Source: Priestia megaterium NBRC 15308 = ATCC 14581 | Lineage (GTDB): Bacteria > Bacillota > Bacilli > Bacillales > Bacillaceae_H | Assembly (NCBI RefSeq): GCF_000832985.1 | Contig: NZ_CP009920.1 | Span: 2,471,001 to 2,535,000 of the forward strand | Length of the DNA stretch: 64,000 nucleotides | Reading direction: 5' to 3' | Shown here: piece by piece, positions 53,813 to 63,649 of the stretch | How positions within the stretch are numbered: the stretch's first letter is position 1 | How the letters are laid out: the number at the start of each line of letters is the position of its first letter | Translations under genes and position numbers: made by a program | The notes under the pieces: generated by a model | What the model saw: the letters and a program-made list of their open reading frames with translations, nothing else | What the model was told of the DNA's origin: nothing | The model's database searches: none

Positions 53813-55564
53813 ATGGGAAGTATAAGACGCTACATGAAGTTTGTACAGCCATACAAATGGCAAATTGTCGGTACTGTATTAATTGGTATTATTAAATTTG
53901 CTATTCCTTTATTAATTCCGCTGCTTTTGAAATATGTGTTGGACGATATCGTAAATGGACATGGCATGTCCTCCTCTGAAAAAGTTCATAAAATGGTGAC
54001 GATTATGGGGATTTCGTTTGTTGTATTTTTAGTGTTAAGACCTCCCATTGAATATTACAGGCAGTATTATGCTCAGTGGGTATCGAGCAAAGTACTATAT
54101 GATATACGAGATCAGCTGTTTAGCCATATTCAAAAGCTTAGCTTGCGTTATTATGCAAATACGCGAGCGGGTGAAGTGATTTCACGAGTCATTAATGATG
54201 TAGAGCAAACAAAAAACTTTGTTATCACAGGTTTAATGAACGTATGGCTTGATATGATGACGATTGTAATAGCCATTGTGATTATGTTTACGATGAATGT
54301 ACCTTTAACACTGGTATCGATTATTTTGCTGCCGGTTTATGCGTTCTCTGTAAAATATTTTTACAGTCGTCTTCGCCATTTAACAAGAGTCCGTTCGCAG
54401 GCTTTAGCGGAAGTGCAGGGGCATTTACATGAAAGGGTTCAAGGGATCTCTGTTATTCGCAGCTTTGCTATTGAGCCTCATGAGCAGAAGCAATTTGATA
54501 AGCAAAATTCAAATTTTCTACAAAAAGCAATCAATCATACGAATTGGAATGCAAAAACATTTGCAGTAGTGAATACCATTACCGATTTGGCACCTTTAAT
54601 CGTGATTACATTTGCTGGATATCAAGTCATCACAGAAAGTCTTAGCGTAGGAACGATGGTAGCATTTGTGGCCTATATTGACCGCTTGTATAATCCGCTT
54701 CGCCGCTTGGTCAATTCATCGACTACGCTCACGCAGTCTGTGGCATCTATGGACCGGGTGTTTGAGTTCATTGATGAAGAATACGATATTACAGACAAGA
54801 AAGATGCAAAAGAATGTACTGAGCTTCATGGAAAGGTGCAGTTTGAGCACGTTTCATTTGCTTATGAAGAAGAAGAAAAACCTGTGATTCATGATATTAA
54901 TTTAGATGTAGAAAAAGGAAAATCCGTTGCGTTTGTTGGAATGAGCGGAGGAGGGAAATCCACGCTTATCAGCTTAATTCCGCGCTTTTATGATGTGACA
55001 GAGGGTAAAATTCTCATTGATGACATTGATATCAAAACCTATAAAGTACGCAGCCTGCGAGATAAGATTGGAATCGTCCTGCAGGATACGGTGTTGTTTA
55101 GTGACACGGTTAAAAACAATATACTGCTTGGAAAGCCAGGAGCGACAGATGAAGAAGTAATTGCTGCGGCAAAAGCCGCAAATGCCCACGATTTTATTAT
55201 GAATTTGCCCGAAGGATATGATACAAAAGTGGGAGAGCGGGGAATGAAGCTATCAGGAGGACAGAAGCAGCGTATTTCCATTTCGCGCGTATTTTTAAAA
55301 AATCCAGCTATTCTTATTTTTGATGAAGCCACTTCAGCTCTAGATTTGGAAAGTGAGCACTATATTCAAGAAGCATTAGCTGAACTAGCAAAAGACCGTA
55401 CGACTTTCATTGTAGCCCATCGTTTATCTACAATTACTCATGTTGATGAAATTGTACTTTTAGAAAATGGAAGAGTAGTCGAACGAGGTTCTCATGAGGA
55501 GTTAATTAAGAAAAAAGGTCATTACTATCAGCTCTTTAACGTTCAGCAGCTTGATACAATTTAA
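53813..55564 (+). CDS. ygaD: ABC exporter (half-transporter) YgaD
   Basis: 583 residues: six membrane helices in about 1-310 and an ATPase domain with GMSGGGKST (Walker A), LSGGQKQR (signature), [11 protein letters not shown] (Walker B) and AHRLST (H-loop). MsbA/LmrA-like half transporter, probably a homodimer for lipids or drugs. GGGGAGA precedes the ATG. Orthologous position to B. subtilis ygaD. Confidence 0.93.
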   Translation: MGSIRRYMKFVQPYKWQIVGTVLIGIIKFAIPLLIPLLLKYVLDDIVNGHGMSSSEKVHKMVTIMGISFVVFLVLRPPIEYYRQYYAQWVSSKVLYDIRDQLFSHIQKLSLRYYANTRAGEVISRVINDVEQTKNFVITGLMNVWLDMMTIVIAIVIMFTMNVPLTLVSIILLPVYAFSVKYFYSRLRHLTRVRSQALAEVQGHLHERVQGISVIRSFAIEPHEQKQFDKQNSNFLQKAINHTNWNAKTFAVVNTITDLAPLIVITFAGYQVITESLSVGTMVAFVAYIDRLYNPLRRLVNSSTTLTQSVASMDRVFEFIDEEYDITDKKDAKECTELHGKVQFEHVSFAYEEEEKPVIHDINLDVEKGKSVAFVGMSGGGKSTLISLIPRFYDVTEGKILIDDIDIKTYKVRSLRDKIGIVLQDTVLFSDTVKNNILLGKPGATDEEVIAAAKAANAHDFIMNLPEGYDTKVGERGMKLSGGQKQRISISRVFLKNPAILIFDEATSALDLESEHYIQEALAELAKDRTTFIVAHRLSTITHVDEIVLLENGRVVERGSHEELIKKKGHYYQLFNVQQLDTI

Positions 55565-55601
55565 AAACACCACCTATTGTCTAACAATAGGTGGTGTTTT
55601 T
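55564..55601. terminator. Bidirectional terminator between ygaD and ygaE
   Basis: AAAACACCACCTATTGT / ACAATAGGTGGTGTTTT, 17 bp nearly perfect with a 3-nt loop. Confidence 0.92.
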
Positions 55602-56688
55602 AATCTTCTTGTCGTTGATGATTAATATCAAATGAGTTAGCATCCTTGTGATAGTTTTGGAACGTATCAATCAGCTTATCAAGATGCTCTAACTCTTCAC
55701 TATACTCAATGATGACAGAAATTAAAGGGAAGATATGATAAATAACCTTATTCTCTTCATCATTATCGTATATTTTGTACTGCATAAATTTATCGATTAA
55801 AGCTCGTTTTCCAACGCAGGCTTCGTTTGGTACAGTAGTGGTTGGCTGTACGCGTAATTTCCCAATGAATTTTAATAATACTTGCTCATGATACATTAAC
55901 AGGCACTCAACTTCAGATTTGATTAAATCTTGAAATTGCTGCGGCATGACTTGAAGATCATTTTCCACTCGGTGAAGTAGTTTCAAGGTTGTAAGAGCTC
56001 GTGTTGTTACGGTAATCATTTGACGAAATAAAACGAGCTTGCGTGACTTAACAAAACGTTTTTTGGTTGAATAAGTGCGTTCTTCTTTGTAAAAATCAAA
56101 GATTTGATTCATTTTAGCCACATTGTCTTTCATTTTTTCAATGTCTTCTTTTAACAATGTGTGCTCAGATGCGTGATAAAGATTCATGCGAATCCATTTA
56201 ATAATTTCTTCCGTTGTGCTTACAATTTTATAATACAACCTTGTTTCATACTTTGGCGGAATAAAAATAAGATTGACAATAAATGCTGAGAATACCCCAA
56301 GTAACACTGTACCAAAGCGTATAAGTGCATATTCAACGAAATTATCTCCTGGATTTTCCATGATTGCAATTACTGTCACAAGCGCAAGCCCAATTGTATT
56401 ATTAATACGTAATTTTAAGTTAACTGCAATGACAACAACAGCGGTAAAACCAATAATGATGGGATGGGTACCAAAAATAAGTCCAAAACAAACTGCAGAA
56501 GCAGCTCCAATCACATTCGCCTGTATTTGCTCCAATATTGTTAAATAAGATCTGTAAATAGACGGTTGAATTGCAAAAACTGCCGCAATTGCCGCAAATA
56601 TTGGAGATGGTAAACTTAGAAATTCACCTAATAACAATGAAAGTGTAATGGCAATTCCCGTTTTTAAGATGCGGGCACCAAGTTTCAT
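55600..56688 (-). CDS. ygaE: YgaE, aromatic acid exporter-like (FUSC/DUF939) membrane protein
   Basis: 362 residues: four to five membrane helices in the first 150 residues (LSLLLGEFLSLPSPIFAAIAA, IIIGFTAVVVIAVNLKLRI), then a soluble helical domain of 200 residues. This matches the UPF0421/FUSC-like family. Start ATG 56688 preceded by AAAGGAA at a long spacing (about 13 nt). The 294 bp upstream to the repeat at 56983 shows no other gene. Confidence 0.88.
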   Translation of the reverse strand: MKLGARILKTGIAITLSLLLGEFLSLPSPIFAAIAAVFAIQPSIYRSYLTILEQIQANVIGAASAVCFGLIFGTHPIIIGFTAVVVIAVNLKLRINNTIGLALVTVIAIMENPGDNFVEYALIRFGTVLLGVFSAFIVNLIFIPPKYETRLYYKIVSTTEEIIKWIRMNLYHASEHTLLKEDIEKMKDNVAKMNQIFDFYKEERTYSTKKRFVKSRKLVLFRQMITVTTRALTTLKLLHRVENDLQVMPQQFQDLIKSEVECLLMYHEQVLLKFIGKLRVQPTTTVPNEACVGKRALIDKFMQYKIYDNDEENKVIYHIFPLISVIIEYSEELEHLDKLIDTFQNYHKDANSFDINHQRQED

Positions 56689-56982
56689 GTGCGTTCGTAG
56701 TTCCTTTCTGTAAAAAAGTTTTTTCGTTATGAAGAATGTTCCCCAAAACAAATGATAAATTGCAAAAATCAGTCCTTCTTTATTACATAACCTGTTGGAA
56801 ATAATATAAACAATAACATACTATACAAGGTTTAAGAATGGATATCAAGAGAAAACAAGCAGAAAAATAAGGGTATTTCTCGGGATTTTTCGACAGGCTG
56901 AAAAAAAGGAGATGACGCGTAAGAAATGGTTATGAAAGGTGGGAATGTTCTATAAGGAAACCCGAAGGTAAAACGAAAAAGA

Positions 56983-57226
56983 GGTCGAGACATAACGAAA
57001 TAAATCCAATCTAAAGACGAACAAATAGGATACATGAACTGAACCGCTTGTGACACAGCACTTGATTTCCGCAGCAGTCTTCCACTTGCCCTTCAATCAA
57101 CTGCTAGAAAGACCTGTACACACGAAACCTACGTTTACCATAACAAAAAAACGAACCACTAATCAAACATCTTGATCAATGGTTCGTTTTTCACTTCGTC
57201 TAAAATCCTTTTATTTCAGCCTCTTT
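56983..57226 (-). repeat. Dispersed repeat, copy E (long form, about 244 bp) after gsaB
   Basis: On the minus strand it begins 10 nt past the gsaB stop with AAAGAGGCTGAAATAAAAGG, then hairpin AAACGAACCA ... TGGTTCGTTTTTTT, core TTATGGTAAACGTA, TTCTAGCAGTTGATTGAAGG, GGAAATCA and GCTGTGTCACAAGCGG, then TTGTTCGTCTTTAGAT and the end GTTATGTCTCGACCTCTTTTT. The two ends form an imperfect inverted repeat (AAGAGG(C/T)(T/C)GA(A/G)A ...). Same architecture as copy D. Confidence 0.8.
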
Positions 57227-57236
57227 AGAATAAGAA

Positions 57237-58535
57237 TTAACGTTCTTCACTTAATTGTTTAAATGCTTTTTCGACTGCTTCTAATGTGTCGGTAATATCT
57301 TGTTCTGTATGAGCTGTAGTAAGGAACCATGCTTCATATTTCGAAGGAGCTAAGTTGACACCTTGGTGGAGCATTAGTTTAAAGAAGCGTGCGAATAATT
57401 CGCCGTCTGTATTTTCTGCTTGTTCATAGTTTTTGACCGTTTCGGTTGTAAAATAGACAGTAAGAGCGCCTTTTAATCGATTGATAGTAATAGGCATGTT
57501 ATATGTACGAGCATGTTTTAAAATACCCTCTTCGAGCATCGCCCCTAACTTATCCAACTGTTCATAAACACCTTCTTGCTTTAGTACTTCTAGGCAAGCA
57601 ATCCCAGAAAGAATAGAAGCTGGGTTTCCAGCCATTGTACCTGCTTGATAAGCGGGTCCAAGCGGCGCCACTTTTTCCATGATTTCTTTTTTACCGCCGT
57701 AGGCTCCGATTGGAAGGCCGCCGCCGATGATTTTTCCAAATGCAGTGAGATCAGGTTTTACACCAAGTAAATCTTGAGCTCCACCGTACATAAAGCGAAA
57801 CGCTGTAATAACTTCATCGTAAATAACAAGTGCTCCAGCTTCGTGAGTTAATTCATTAACTTGTTCTAAAAAGCCAGGTTCCGGCTCAACAATTCCGAAG
57901 TTTCCAACGATTGGTTCTACTAAAACAGCTGCAATCTGATCGCCCCATTTTTCTAATGCTTCCTTGTAAGGCTCGATGTCGTTAAAAGGAACTGTGATGA
58001 CTTCGTTAGCGATACTTTTTGGTACACCAGCAGAGTCAGGAGTGCCAAGTGTAGAAGGACCAGATCCAGCTGCTACTAATACAAGGTCAGAATGGCCGTG
58101 GTAGCAACCTGCAAATTTAATAATTTTATCGCGTCCAGTATAAGCGCGTGCTACACGGATCGTTGTCATAACGGCTTCTGTTCCAGAGTTGACGAAGCGC
58201 ACTTTATCTAATGCGGGCATCGCTTCTTTGAGCATTTTAGCAAATGTGACTTCATGAGCAGTTGGCGTACCGTAAAGAACACCCGTTTCAGCTGCTTTTG
58301 TAATAGCTTTCGTGATATGAGGATGAGCGTGTCCCGTAATGATAGGACCGTAAGCTGCTAAATAGTCAATATATTTATTTCCATCAACGTCCCAGAAATA
58401 AGCTCCGCTTGCCTTCTCCATTGCAACAGGGGCTCCGCCTCCTACGGCTTTATATGAACGTGAAGGGCTGTTAACGCCGCCTACAATATGCTCGAGCGCT
58501 TCAGCGTGTAATTGTTCTGATTTTGTAAATTGCAT
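57237..58535 (-). CDS. gsaB: Glutamate-1-semialdehyde 2,1-aminomutase GsaB
   Basis: PLP enzyme of heme synthesis (glutamate-1-semialdehyde to 5-aminolevulinate). 432 residues: [37 protein letters not shown], and [16 protein letters not shown] with the PLP Lys. CTAGGAGG precedes the ATG. As in B. subtilis it lies near ygaE and apart from the hemAXCDBL operon, where a second copy is expected. Confidence 0.95.
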   Translation of the reverse strand: MQFTKSEQLHAEALEHIVGGVNSPSRSYKAVGGGAPVAMEKASGAYFWDVDGNKYIDYLAAYGPIITGHAHPHITKAITKAAETGVLYGTPTAHEVTFAKMLKEAMPALDKVRFVNSGTEAVMTTIRVARAYTGRDKIIKFAGCYHGHSDLVLVAAGSGPSTLGTPDSAGVPKSIANEVITVPFNDIEPYKEALEKWGDQIAAVLVEPIVGNFGIVEPEPGFLEQVNELTHEAGALVIYDEVITAFRFMYGGAQDLLGVKPDLTAFGKIIGGGLPIGAYGGKKEIMEKVAPLGPAYQAGTMAGNPASILSGIACLEVLKQEGVYEQLDKLGAMLEEGILKHARTYNMPITINRLKGALTVYFTTETVKNYEQAENTDGELFARFFKLMLHQGVNLAPSKYEAWFLTTAHTEQDITDTLEAVEKAFKQLSEER

Positions 58536-58737
58536 AGTATGCCTCCTAATGAAAAGTTCAACTTCTTTATTCTATCAAACTTATTTGTTTCTTGAAAAAC
58601 ATTCGAGAACGTGTATGATAGAAATTTGTGAGCTAACTGCTAGAAAATAGTTCCTCGTCTCTTGGAGGAGTTGCTAGCAAGGGCGCCGGAAACAATAAAA
58701 GAAACCACTAATACGTCAACGTAACGGAGGGAATACA

Positions 58738-59751
58738 ATGAAAAATGCTATTGAGGTGAATCAACTTCGGAAAGAATTTAAAGCCTATTCTAGCCGCTCT
58801 GGCCTTAAAGGGGCATTCCGGGATCTATTTACCCGTAATTATAGAGTCATGAAAGCTGTGAACGATATATCGTTTACCGTAAAACAAGGGGAAATGGTAG
58901 GGTATATAGGAGAAAACGGAGCGGGGAAATCGACCACAATCAAAATGCTGACAGGAATCTTAACTCCTACTTCAGGCGACATTACCGTAAATGGAATGAA
59001 TCCCCATAAGGAAAGAGAAAAGTTTGCCCAAACGATTGGTGTTGTTTTTGGTCAACGCTCTCAGCTGTGGTGGGATATTGCCGTACAAGAATCTTTTCGC
59101 CTGTTAAAAAAAGTATACAAAGTGTCAGATGAAGATTATAACGTTCACATGGAGCACGTTATTCAAACGTTAGATATCGGGCCGCTGCTAGATAAGCCAG
59201 TGCGAAAGCTTTCTTTAGGTCAAAGAATGCGCTGTGAGCTGGCTGCTGCTCTTATTCACAATCCGCCGCTTCTATTTTTAGATGAACCGACGATTGGTTT
59301 AGATGTACTAGTTAAATTAAAAATCCGTCAATTTTTAAAAGAAATTAATGAAAAATACAACACGACAATTTTGCTTACAACACATGATTTAGCAGATATT
59401 GAAGCTTTATGTGAACGCGTTGTAATGCTGGATGAAGGCAGTATTATTTATGACGGATCGCTGCAAAAGTTGCGTTCGAACTGGGGCGACCTTAAGCAGG
59501 TTACGTTTGAATTCGGAACTGCGCCAAATAAAGAGCAGTTGAAGCTATTGACGCAAGGAATGCCTGTTAACTGGATTGAAGGTGATCAAAAATATTTGTG
59601 GACAGCACAGCTTCAAAATAAAGGAGACTTAATGTCGCAGCTGATTGCTAAAGTGGTGGCAAAGCATGAAATCAGCGATATTAACATTGAAGAAATTTCG
59701 ACGGAAGAAATTATTCGCAACATTTATGAAGAAGGTGTTGTGAATGGATAA
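58738..59751 (+). CDS. ABC transporter ATP-binding protein (ABC-2 type exporter)
   Basis: 337 residues. Walker A GENGAGKST, signature LSLGQRMRCELAAAL, Walker B LLFLDEPTIGLD, plus a C-terminal extension of about 100 residues. N-terminal extension with FRDLFTRNYR is typical of ATPases that pair with DUF990-type permeases. ACGGAGGG precedes the ATG. It overlaps the next gene by 8 nt. The 200-bp leader has a TTCCTC/GAGGAG hairpin near 58650-58672 but no recognised riboswitch or T-box. The exported substrate is unknown. Confidence 0.9.
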   Translation: MKNAIEVNQLRKEFKAYSSRSGLKGAFRDLFTRNYRVMKAVNDISFTVKQGEMVGYIGENGAGKSTTIKMLTGILTPTSGDITVNGMNPHKEREKFAQTIGVVFGQRSQLWWDIAVQESFRLLKKVYKVSDEDYNVHMEHVIQTLDIGPLLDKPVRKLSLGQRMRCELAAALIHNPPLLFLDEPTIGLDVLVKLKIRQFLKEINEKYNTTILLTTHDLADIEALCERVVMLDEGSIIYDGSLQKLRSNWGDLKQVTFEFGTAPNKEQLKLLTQGMPVNWIEGDQKYLWTAQLQNKGDLMSQLIAKVVAKHEISDINIEEISTEEIIRNIYEEGVVNG

Positions 59752-60535
59752 ATATATAGAGATGATACGCATTCGTTTTTTAATGATGCTAGCGTATCGG
59801 ACGAATTATTACAGCGGAATATTGATTTATGCAATTAATATTGGTGCTTACTATTTTTTATGGTCCGCTATTTATGGAGGAAAAGAGAATATTCAAGGTT
59901 TATCCATCACTCAAATGACAACGTATGTAGCCGTTTCATGGATGGCAAGAGCCTTTTACTTTAATAACATTGACCGTGAAATGGCAACGGAAATTAAAGA
60001 TGGCAAAGTGGCTGTAGAGTTAATTAAGCCTTATAGCTACCTTGGTATGAAAACGATGCAAGGACTGGGAGAAGGGATTTTTCGGCTGCTGTTTTTCTCA
60101 GTGCCCGGCATGATTATTGTCGCGTTTTTATTTCCAGTACAGTTCTCAGCAAATGCAGCAACATGGCTTTATTTTGGACTGTCTTTAATTTTTAGTTTCA
60201 TTATCAATACACAAATTAATTTATTAACGGGTATTACGACTTTCTTTCTCTTTAACAATGATGGACTCATTCGAGCGAAGCGCGTTGTTATTGATTTGTT
60301 TTCAGGACTTCTTCTGCCCATCAGCTTCTATCCTTTCTGGGCGCAACATATTATGAGCTATTTCCCTTTTCAAGCCATTAGTTATATTCCGAGCATGATT
60401 TTCACAAATGGATTTAAAGGGCAGGAAGTAATAAATGCTCTTATCACACAAGCAGTTTGGTCAGGACTTCTATTTATCCCTATTGCATGTTTGTGGAACA
60501 TAGCGAAGAAAAAAATGGTTATTCAAGGAGGGTAG
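59744..60535 (+). CDS. ABC-2 family permease (DUF990-like), first
   Basis: 263 residues, six membrane segments; MIRIRFLMMLAYRTNYYSGI at the N-terminus and EIKDGKVAVELIKPYSYLG correspond to the ABC2_membrane_6 (DUF990) pattern. Translationally coupled with the ATPase (8-nt overlap). Forms a heterodimer channel with the next gene, by inference. Confidence 0.85.
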   Translation: MDKYIEMIRIRFLMMLAYRTNYYSGILIYAINIGAYYFLWSAIYGGKENIQGLSITQMTTYVAVSWMARAFYFNNIDREMATEIKDGKVAVELIKPYSYLGMKTMQGLGEGIFRLLFFSVPGMIIVAFLFPVQFSANAATWLYFGLSLIFSFIINTQINLLTGITTFFLFNNDGLIRAKRVVIDLFSGLLLPISFYPFWAQHIMSYFPFQAISYIPSMIFTNGFKGQEVINALITQAVWSGLLFIPIACLWNIAKKKMVIQGG

Positions 60536-60538
60536 TCT

Positions 60539-61330
60539 ATGAAAATGTTTTATTTTTCGATTTTCTTTCAGTACATCGGTCAATATATGAAAACAAGGCT
60601 TCAGTATCGTACCGACATGGTAGTTGAAATCATATCGGACTTATTATTTCAAACGGTTAACTTAATTTTTATTTTAGTTGTATTTGGTCATACTCAGTCG
60701 CTGCACGGATGGTCACGAGAGGAAATTATCTTTATTTATGGTTTCTTTTTAGTTCCTTTTGCTATTTTTTCGTCTTTCTTTAACATTTGGGATTTCAATG
60801 AACGCTACATTGTTAAAGGAGAAATGGACCGAATTTTAACGCGGCCGATTCATAGTTTGTTTCAAGTTATTTTGGAGCGAATGGAGCTAGAATCATTGTT
60901 TGGTGGTGTCACTGGGATTGCCGTAATGGCTTACGCTGCGTCTTCTTTACATCTTCATTTCCAGTGGTATGATGTTTTTATTTTTCTATTATTTATTTTA
61001 GGAGGAGCGCTTGTATACGCAGGAATTTTCATCGCCTTAGCAAGCATAGGCTTCTGGTCGGATGCCAGAACCTCTATTATGCCTACTATTTATAATATTG
61101 GAAACTATGGAAGGTATCCTGTAGATATTTATAATAATGTCATCCGATATGTTTTAACGTGGATTCTTCCTTTTGCATTTGTAGGCGTATATCCAGCTGC
61201 TTATTTCTTAGGAAGGTCAGAATGGTATGGATATGCATTTTTAACCCCAGTTATGGGAATCGTCTTTTTTGTAATCTCTATTTTCTTATGGAATACAGGG
61301 GTCAAAAAATACAGAGGAGCAGGCAATTAA
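60539..61330 (+). CDS. ABC-2 family permease (DUF990-like), second
   Basis: 263 residues, six membrane segments; FQYIGQYMKTRLQYRTDMVVEI and NERYIVKGEMDRILTRPIHSLFQ mirror the first permease (KGEMDRILTRP is the family block). Begins 3 nt after the preceding stop; AAGGAGGG is before the ATG. Completes an ATPase plus two-permease exporter. Confidence 0.85.
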   Translation: MKMFYFSIFFQYIGQYMKTRLQYRTDMVVEIISDLLFQTVNLIFILVVFGHTQSLHGWSREEIIFIYGFFLVPFAIFSSFFNIWDFNERYIVKGEMDRILTRPIHSLFQVILERMELESLFGGVTGIAVMAYAASSLHLHFQWYDVFIFLLFILGGALVYAGIFIALASIGFWSDARTSIMPTIYNIGNYGRYPVDIYNNVIRYVLTWILPFAFVGVYPAAYFLGRSEWYGYAFLTPVMGIVFFVISIFLWNTGVKKYRGAGN

Positions 61331-61345
61331 ATGCCTGCTCTTTTT
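61317..61345 (+). terminator. Intrinsic terminator overlapping the exporter operon's last codons
   Basis: GAGCAGGCA / TGCCTGCTC with the stop codon TAA in the loop, then TTTTTGG. Confidence 0.85.
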
Positions 61346-61420
61346 GGTGGATTCGGAGTAGTAATGATTGGACAAGAACGCGCGTATAGTGGTAGTAAGA
61401 GTATAAATTAAAGGAGTAGA

Positions 61421-61816
61421 ATGATGGTTATTTTTCTAATCCTCGTTATCATTGTTTTTGTAATTGGTAGTATGAAGTTTCTCTTTGAAAAAGAACTTGG
61501 AGAATTTCATTTTTTCTCAATTGGTCATTTCTTTGTCTTGTTTTATTCATATATTACAGTTTTATTGGGATTTAGCCTTATTTATACAGTATGTGAGATG
61601 GGGAGTATTCCAGTATTAAGCGGAGGGTTTGAACATGAAGGTCATTATTTCTATACCCTGTTTAACAGTATGTATTTCAGCGCAGCGACGTTATTTTCAG
61701 TAGGCTACGGAGATATGTATCCGGTTGGAATTGGGAAATTATTTGCAACTTTTGAAGCGTTTATCGGCTATATTATGCCTGCAATCTTTGTGATGCGAAC
61801 TGTTACCCGCACTTAA
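61421..61816 (+). CDS. Two-transmembrane-type potassium channel pore protein
   Basis: 131 residues. Two N-terminal hydrophobic segments, a pore helix and filter TLFSVGYGDMYP (canonical TxGYGD variant SVGYGD) and a last helix (FEAFIGYIMPAIFVMRTV). No RCK domain. AAAGGAG is before the ATG (61421 or 61424). Most likely a K+-selective Ion_trans_2 channel. Confidence 0.88.
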   Translation: MMVIFLILVIIVFVIGSMKFLFEKELGEFHFFSIGHFFVLFYSYITVLLGFSLIYTVCEMGSIPVLSGGFEHEGHYFYTLFNSMYFSAATLFSVGYGDMYPVGIGKLFATFEAFIGYIMPAIFVMRTVTRT

Positions 61817-61885
61817 ACTTGTCATCTTATCTAATATTAGGTACGCTATTCAAAGAAAATGAAAAGCGTAAAGGAGAAGATAAAT

Positions 61886-62356
61886 ATGACAGCTGTAGTT
61901 GGAGAAAAAGCACCCGATTTTGTATTGATGTCTACAAATGGAGAGCAAGTATCACTAGCGTCGATGAAAGGAAAAAACGTTGTGCTGTATTTTTATCCGA
62001 AAGATATGACGCCAGGCTGTACAACAGAAGCCTGTGATTTCAGAGATCAGCATGAAAATTTTGAAGAGCTAGATGCGGTAATTCTAGGAGTGAGCCCGGA
62101 TCCAATCGACAAACACCATAAGTTTATTGATAAGCACGGCCTTCCATTCTTACTTTTAGCTGACGAAGATCACAGCGTAGCTGAAGAGTATGGAGTATGG
62201 ACACTGAAAAAAAACTTTGGAAAAGAATATATGGGCATTGAACGCTCCACTTTTATCATTAATAAAGAAGGAATGCTCGTAAAAGAATATCGTAAGGTTC
62301 GAGTGAAAGGGCATGTGGAAGAAGCTTTATCATTTATTAAAGAAAAAATGGCATAA
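61886..62356 (+). CDS. bcp: Thiol peroxidase Bcp (peroxiredoxin), YgaF
   Basis: 156 residues. PGCTTEACDFRDQ carries the peroxidatic and resolving cysteines of atypical 2-Cys Bcp; FYPKDMTPGC and GIERSTFIINKEG are family blocks. Reduces H2O2 and organic peroxides with thioredoxin. AAAGGAG lies before the ATG at 61886. Followed by perR, as in B. subtilis. Confidence 0.94.
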   Translation: MTAVVGEKAPDFVLMSTNGEQVSLASMKGKNVVLYFYPKDMTPGCTTEACDFRDQHENFEELDAVILGVSPDPIDKHHKFIDKHGLPFLLLADEDHSVAEEYGVWTLKKNFGKEYMGIERSTFIINKEGMLVKEYRKVRVKGHVEEALSFIKEKMA

Positions 62357-62440
62357 AAACAGGCAGATAACTAGAGCAGTTTTAGTCTTTGAACATACAA
62401 TATCAGTGTAGGGCATACCTCCTCAGATGTTAATATATTT

Positions 62441-62474
62441 AAAAGTGTGGATTGATTTCCACACTTCTTTTTTT
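62441..62474 (+). terminator. Intrinsic terminator after bcp
   Basis: AAGTGTGG / CCACACTT with an 8-nt loop, then CTTTTTTTT. Confidence 0.88.
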
Positions 62475-62530
62475 GCATAAAATATATGAAAAGTTTCTAC
62501 TTATTACATAAAATAGGAATAGGCATCAAG

Positions 62531-62577
62531 TTGACAAAACGTGGGTAAAACATGTAGACTAATTATAAGAATTATAA
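62531..62577 (+). promoter_or_regulatory. perR promoter with autoregulatory Per box
   Basis: TTGACA (62531-62536), 18 nt, TAGACT (62555-62560). Per box TTATAAGAATTATAA (62563-62577) differs from TTATAATNATTATAA at one position and lies over the transcription start, so PerR should repress itself. Confidence 0.9.
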
Positions 62578-62610
62578 AGTAATAATACTTACAGAAGAGG
62601 GGTGCATGAC

Positions 62611-63045
62611 GTGTCAAATCATTTACAAGAAGCCCTTGAAACGTTAAAAGGTACTGGCGTTCGTATCACACCACAACGTCATGCTATTTTAGAGTATTTA
62701 ATCAATTCAATGACACATCCAACAGCAGATGATATTTATAAAGCGCTGGAAGGTAAGTTCCCAAATATGAGTGTAGCGACCGTTTACAATAATTTAAGAG
62801 TATTTCGCGAAGTAGGTATTGTAAAGGAACTAACATACGGTGATGCATCAAGCCGGTTTGATTATGTTACAACAGAGCATTACCATGTGATTTGCGAAAG
62901 CTGCGGAAAAATTGTGGATTTTCATTATCCTGGTTTAGACGAAGTAGAAAAGCTGGCTGCTCATATTACTGACTTTGATATTAGTCACCATCGAATGGAA
63001 ATTTACGGAACGTGTCCTGATTGTACGGCTAAAAAAGCGCATTAA
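62611..63045 (+). CDS. perR: Peroxide-sensing Fur-family repressor PerR
   Basis: 144 residues: [46 protein letters not shown] (DNA-binding helix) and two CxxC zinc motifs CESC and CPDC. His and Asp residues for the regulatory Fe/Mn site are in the [24 protein letters not shown] and HHRMEIYG segments. GAGGGG lies 8 nt before GTG 62611; the GTG at 62602 is too close to it. Confidence 0.96.
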   Translation: MSNHLQEALETLKGTGVRITPQRHAILEYLINSMTHPTADDIYKALEGKFPNMSVATVYNNLRVFREVGIVKELTYGDASSRFDYVTTEHYHVICESCGKIVDFHYPGLDEVEKLAAHITDFDISHHRMEIYGTCPDCTAKKAH

Positions 63046-63047
63046 TA

Positions 63048-63081
63048 AGCTGATAGTAGTGATACTATCAGCTTTCTTTTT
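63048..63081. terminator. Bidirectional terminator between perR and ygzB
   Basis: AGCTGATAGTA / TACTATCAGCT with a 4-nt loop, then TTTCTTTTTG. Confidence 0.85.
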
Positions 63082-63427
63082 GTTTTTTTCTATTATACTT
63101 TTCGTCGAATTGTTTTCCTTCAAGAGACTGGTCAAGCGTAAGCGGCTCGTTGCAATACATACACATATCTACGCGCCCTAGCATTTTGGTTTGCTTTTGA
63201 CATGTAGGGCAGGTTACTTGAACCGCTTTTGTAGAAAGCATGCCAATCCAGAAATAAACGCCGGTACTAGCTACGATGCACAGCAAACCCAAAAGCATAA
63301 AAATAGTCATTAGCCAGACTGAAGATCGAAAGAAAATTCCCCCATACATAACAATGAACCCAACAAAGATCAGACTGAGTGCAAACGTGCGAATCTTGTT
63401 AATTTTATTTGAATACTTTATCCCCAT
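63068..63427 (-). CDS. ygzB: YgzB (UPF0295) membrane protein
   Basis: 119 residues. [20 protein letters not shown] start, two membrane helices, then a zinc-ribbon-like [36 protein letters not shown] precedes the ATG at 63427; the 46-codon upstream extension has no ribosome binding site and no family similarity. Same neighbour order (perR, ygzB, ygxA) as B. subtilis. Function unknown. Confidence 0.92.
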   Translation of the reverse strand: MGIKYSNKINKIRTFALSLIFVGFIVMYGGIFFRSSVWLMTIFMLLGLLCIVASTGVYFWIGMLSTKAVQVTCPTCQKQTKMLGRVDMCMYCNEPLTLDQSLEGKQFDEKYNRKKQKES

Positions 63428-63649
63428 CAGTATCCCCCCTGTTACCAATATATCATAGAGTGAGACAATGAATGATAATGAAAATTGAATCTTCGGAAAA
63501 TTATTGTTGGTTTTTGAGCTTTCTGAATGATTTCCATAATTCTGAGTGGGATATCCGTTATACATCGTATATAATAAAAAAAGAAATCTTAGTCCATAGC
63601 CTTTAAAATTTTGAAAAATATTTGTTTATTACAGTTAGGAGAGCTCAAA

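Noticed and set aside
58560..58737. T-box or riboswitch leader ahead of the ABC-2 exporter operon
   Set aside because: A hairpin is present, but no T-box sequence (GGTGGNACCGCG) and no known aptamer core could be found.
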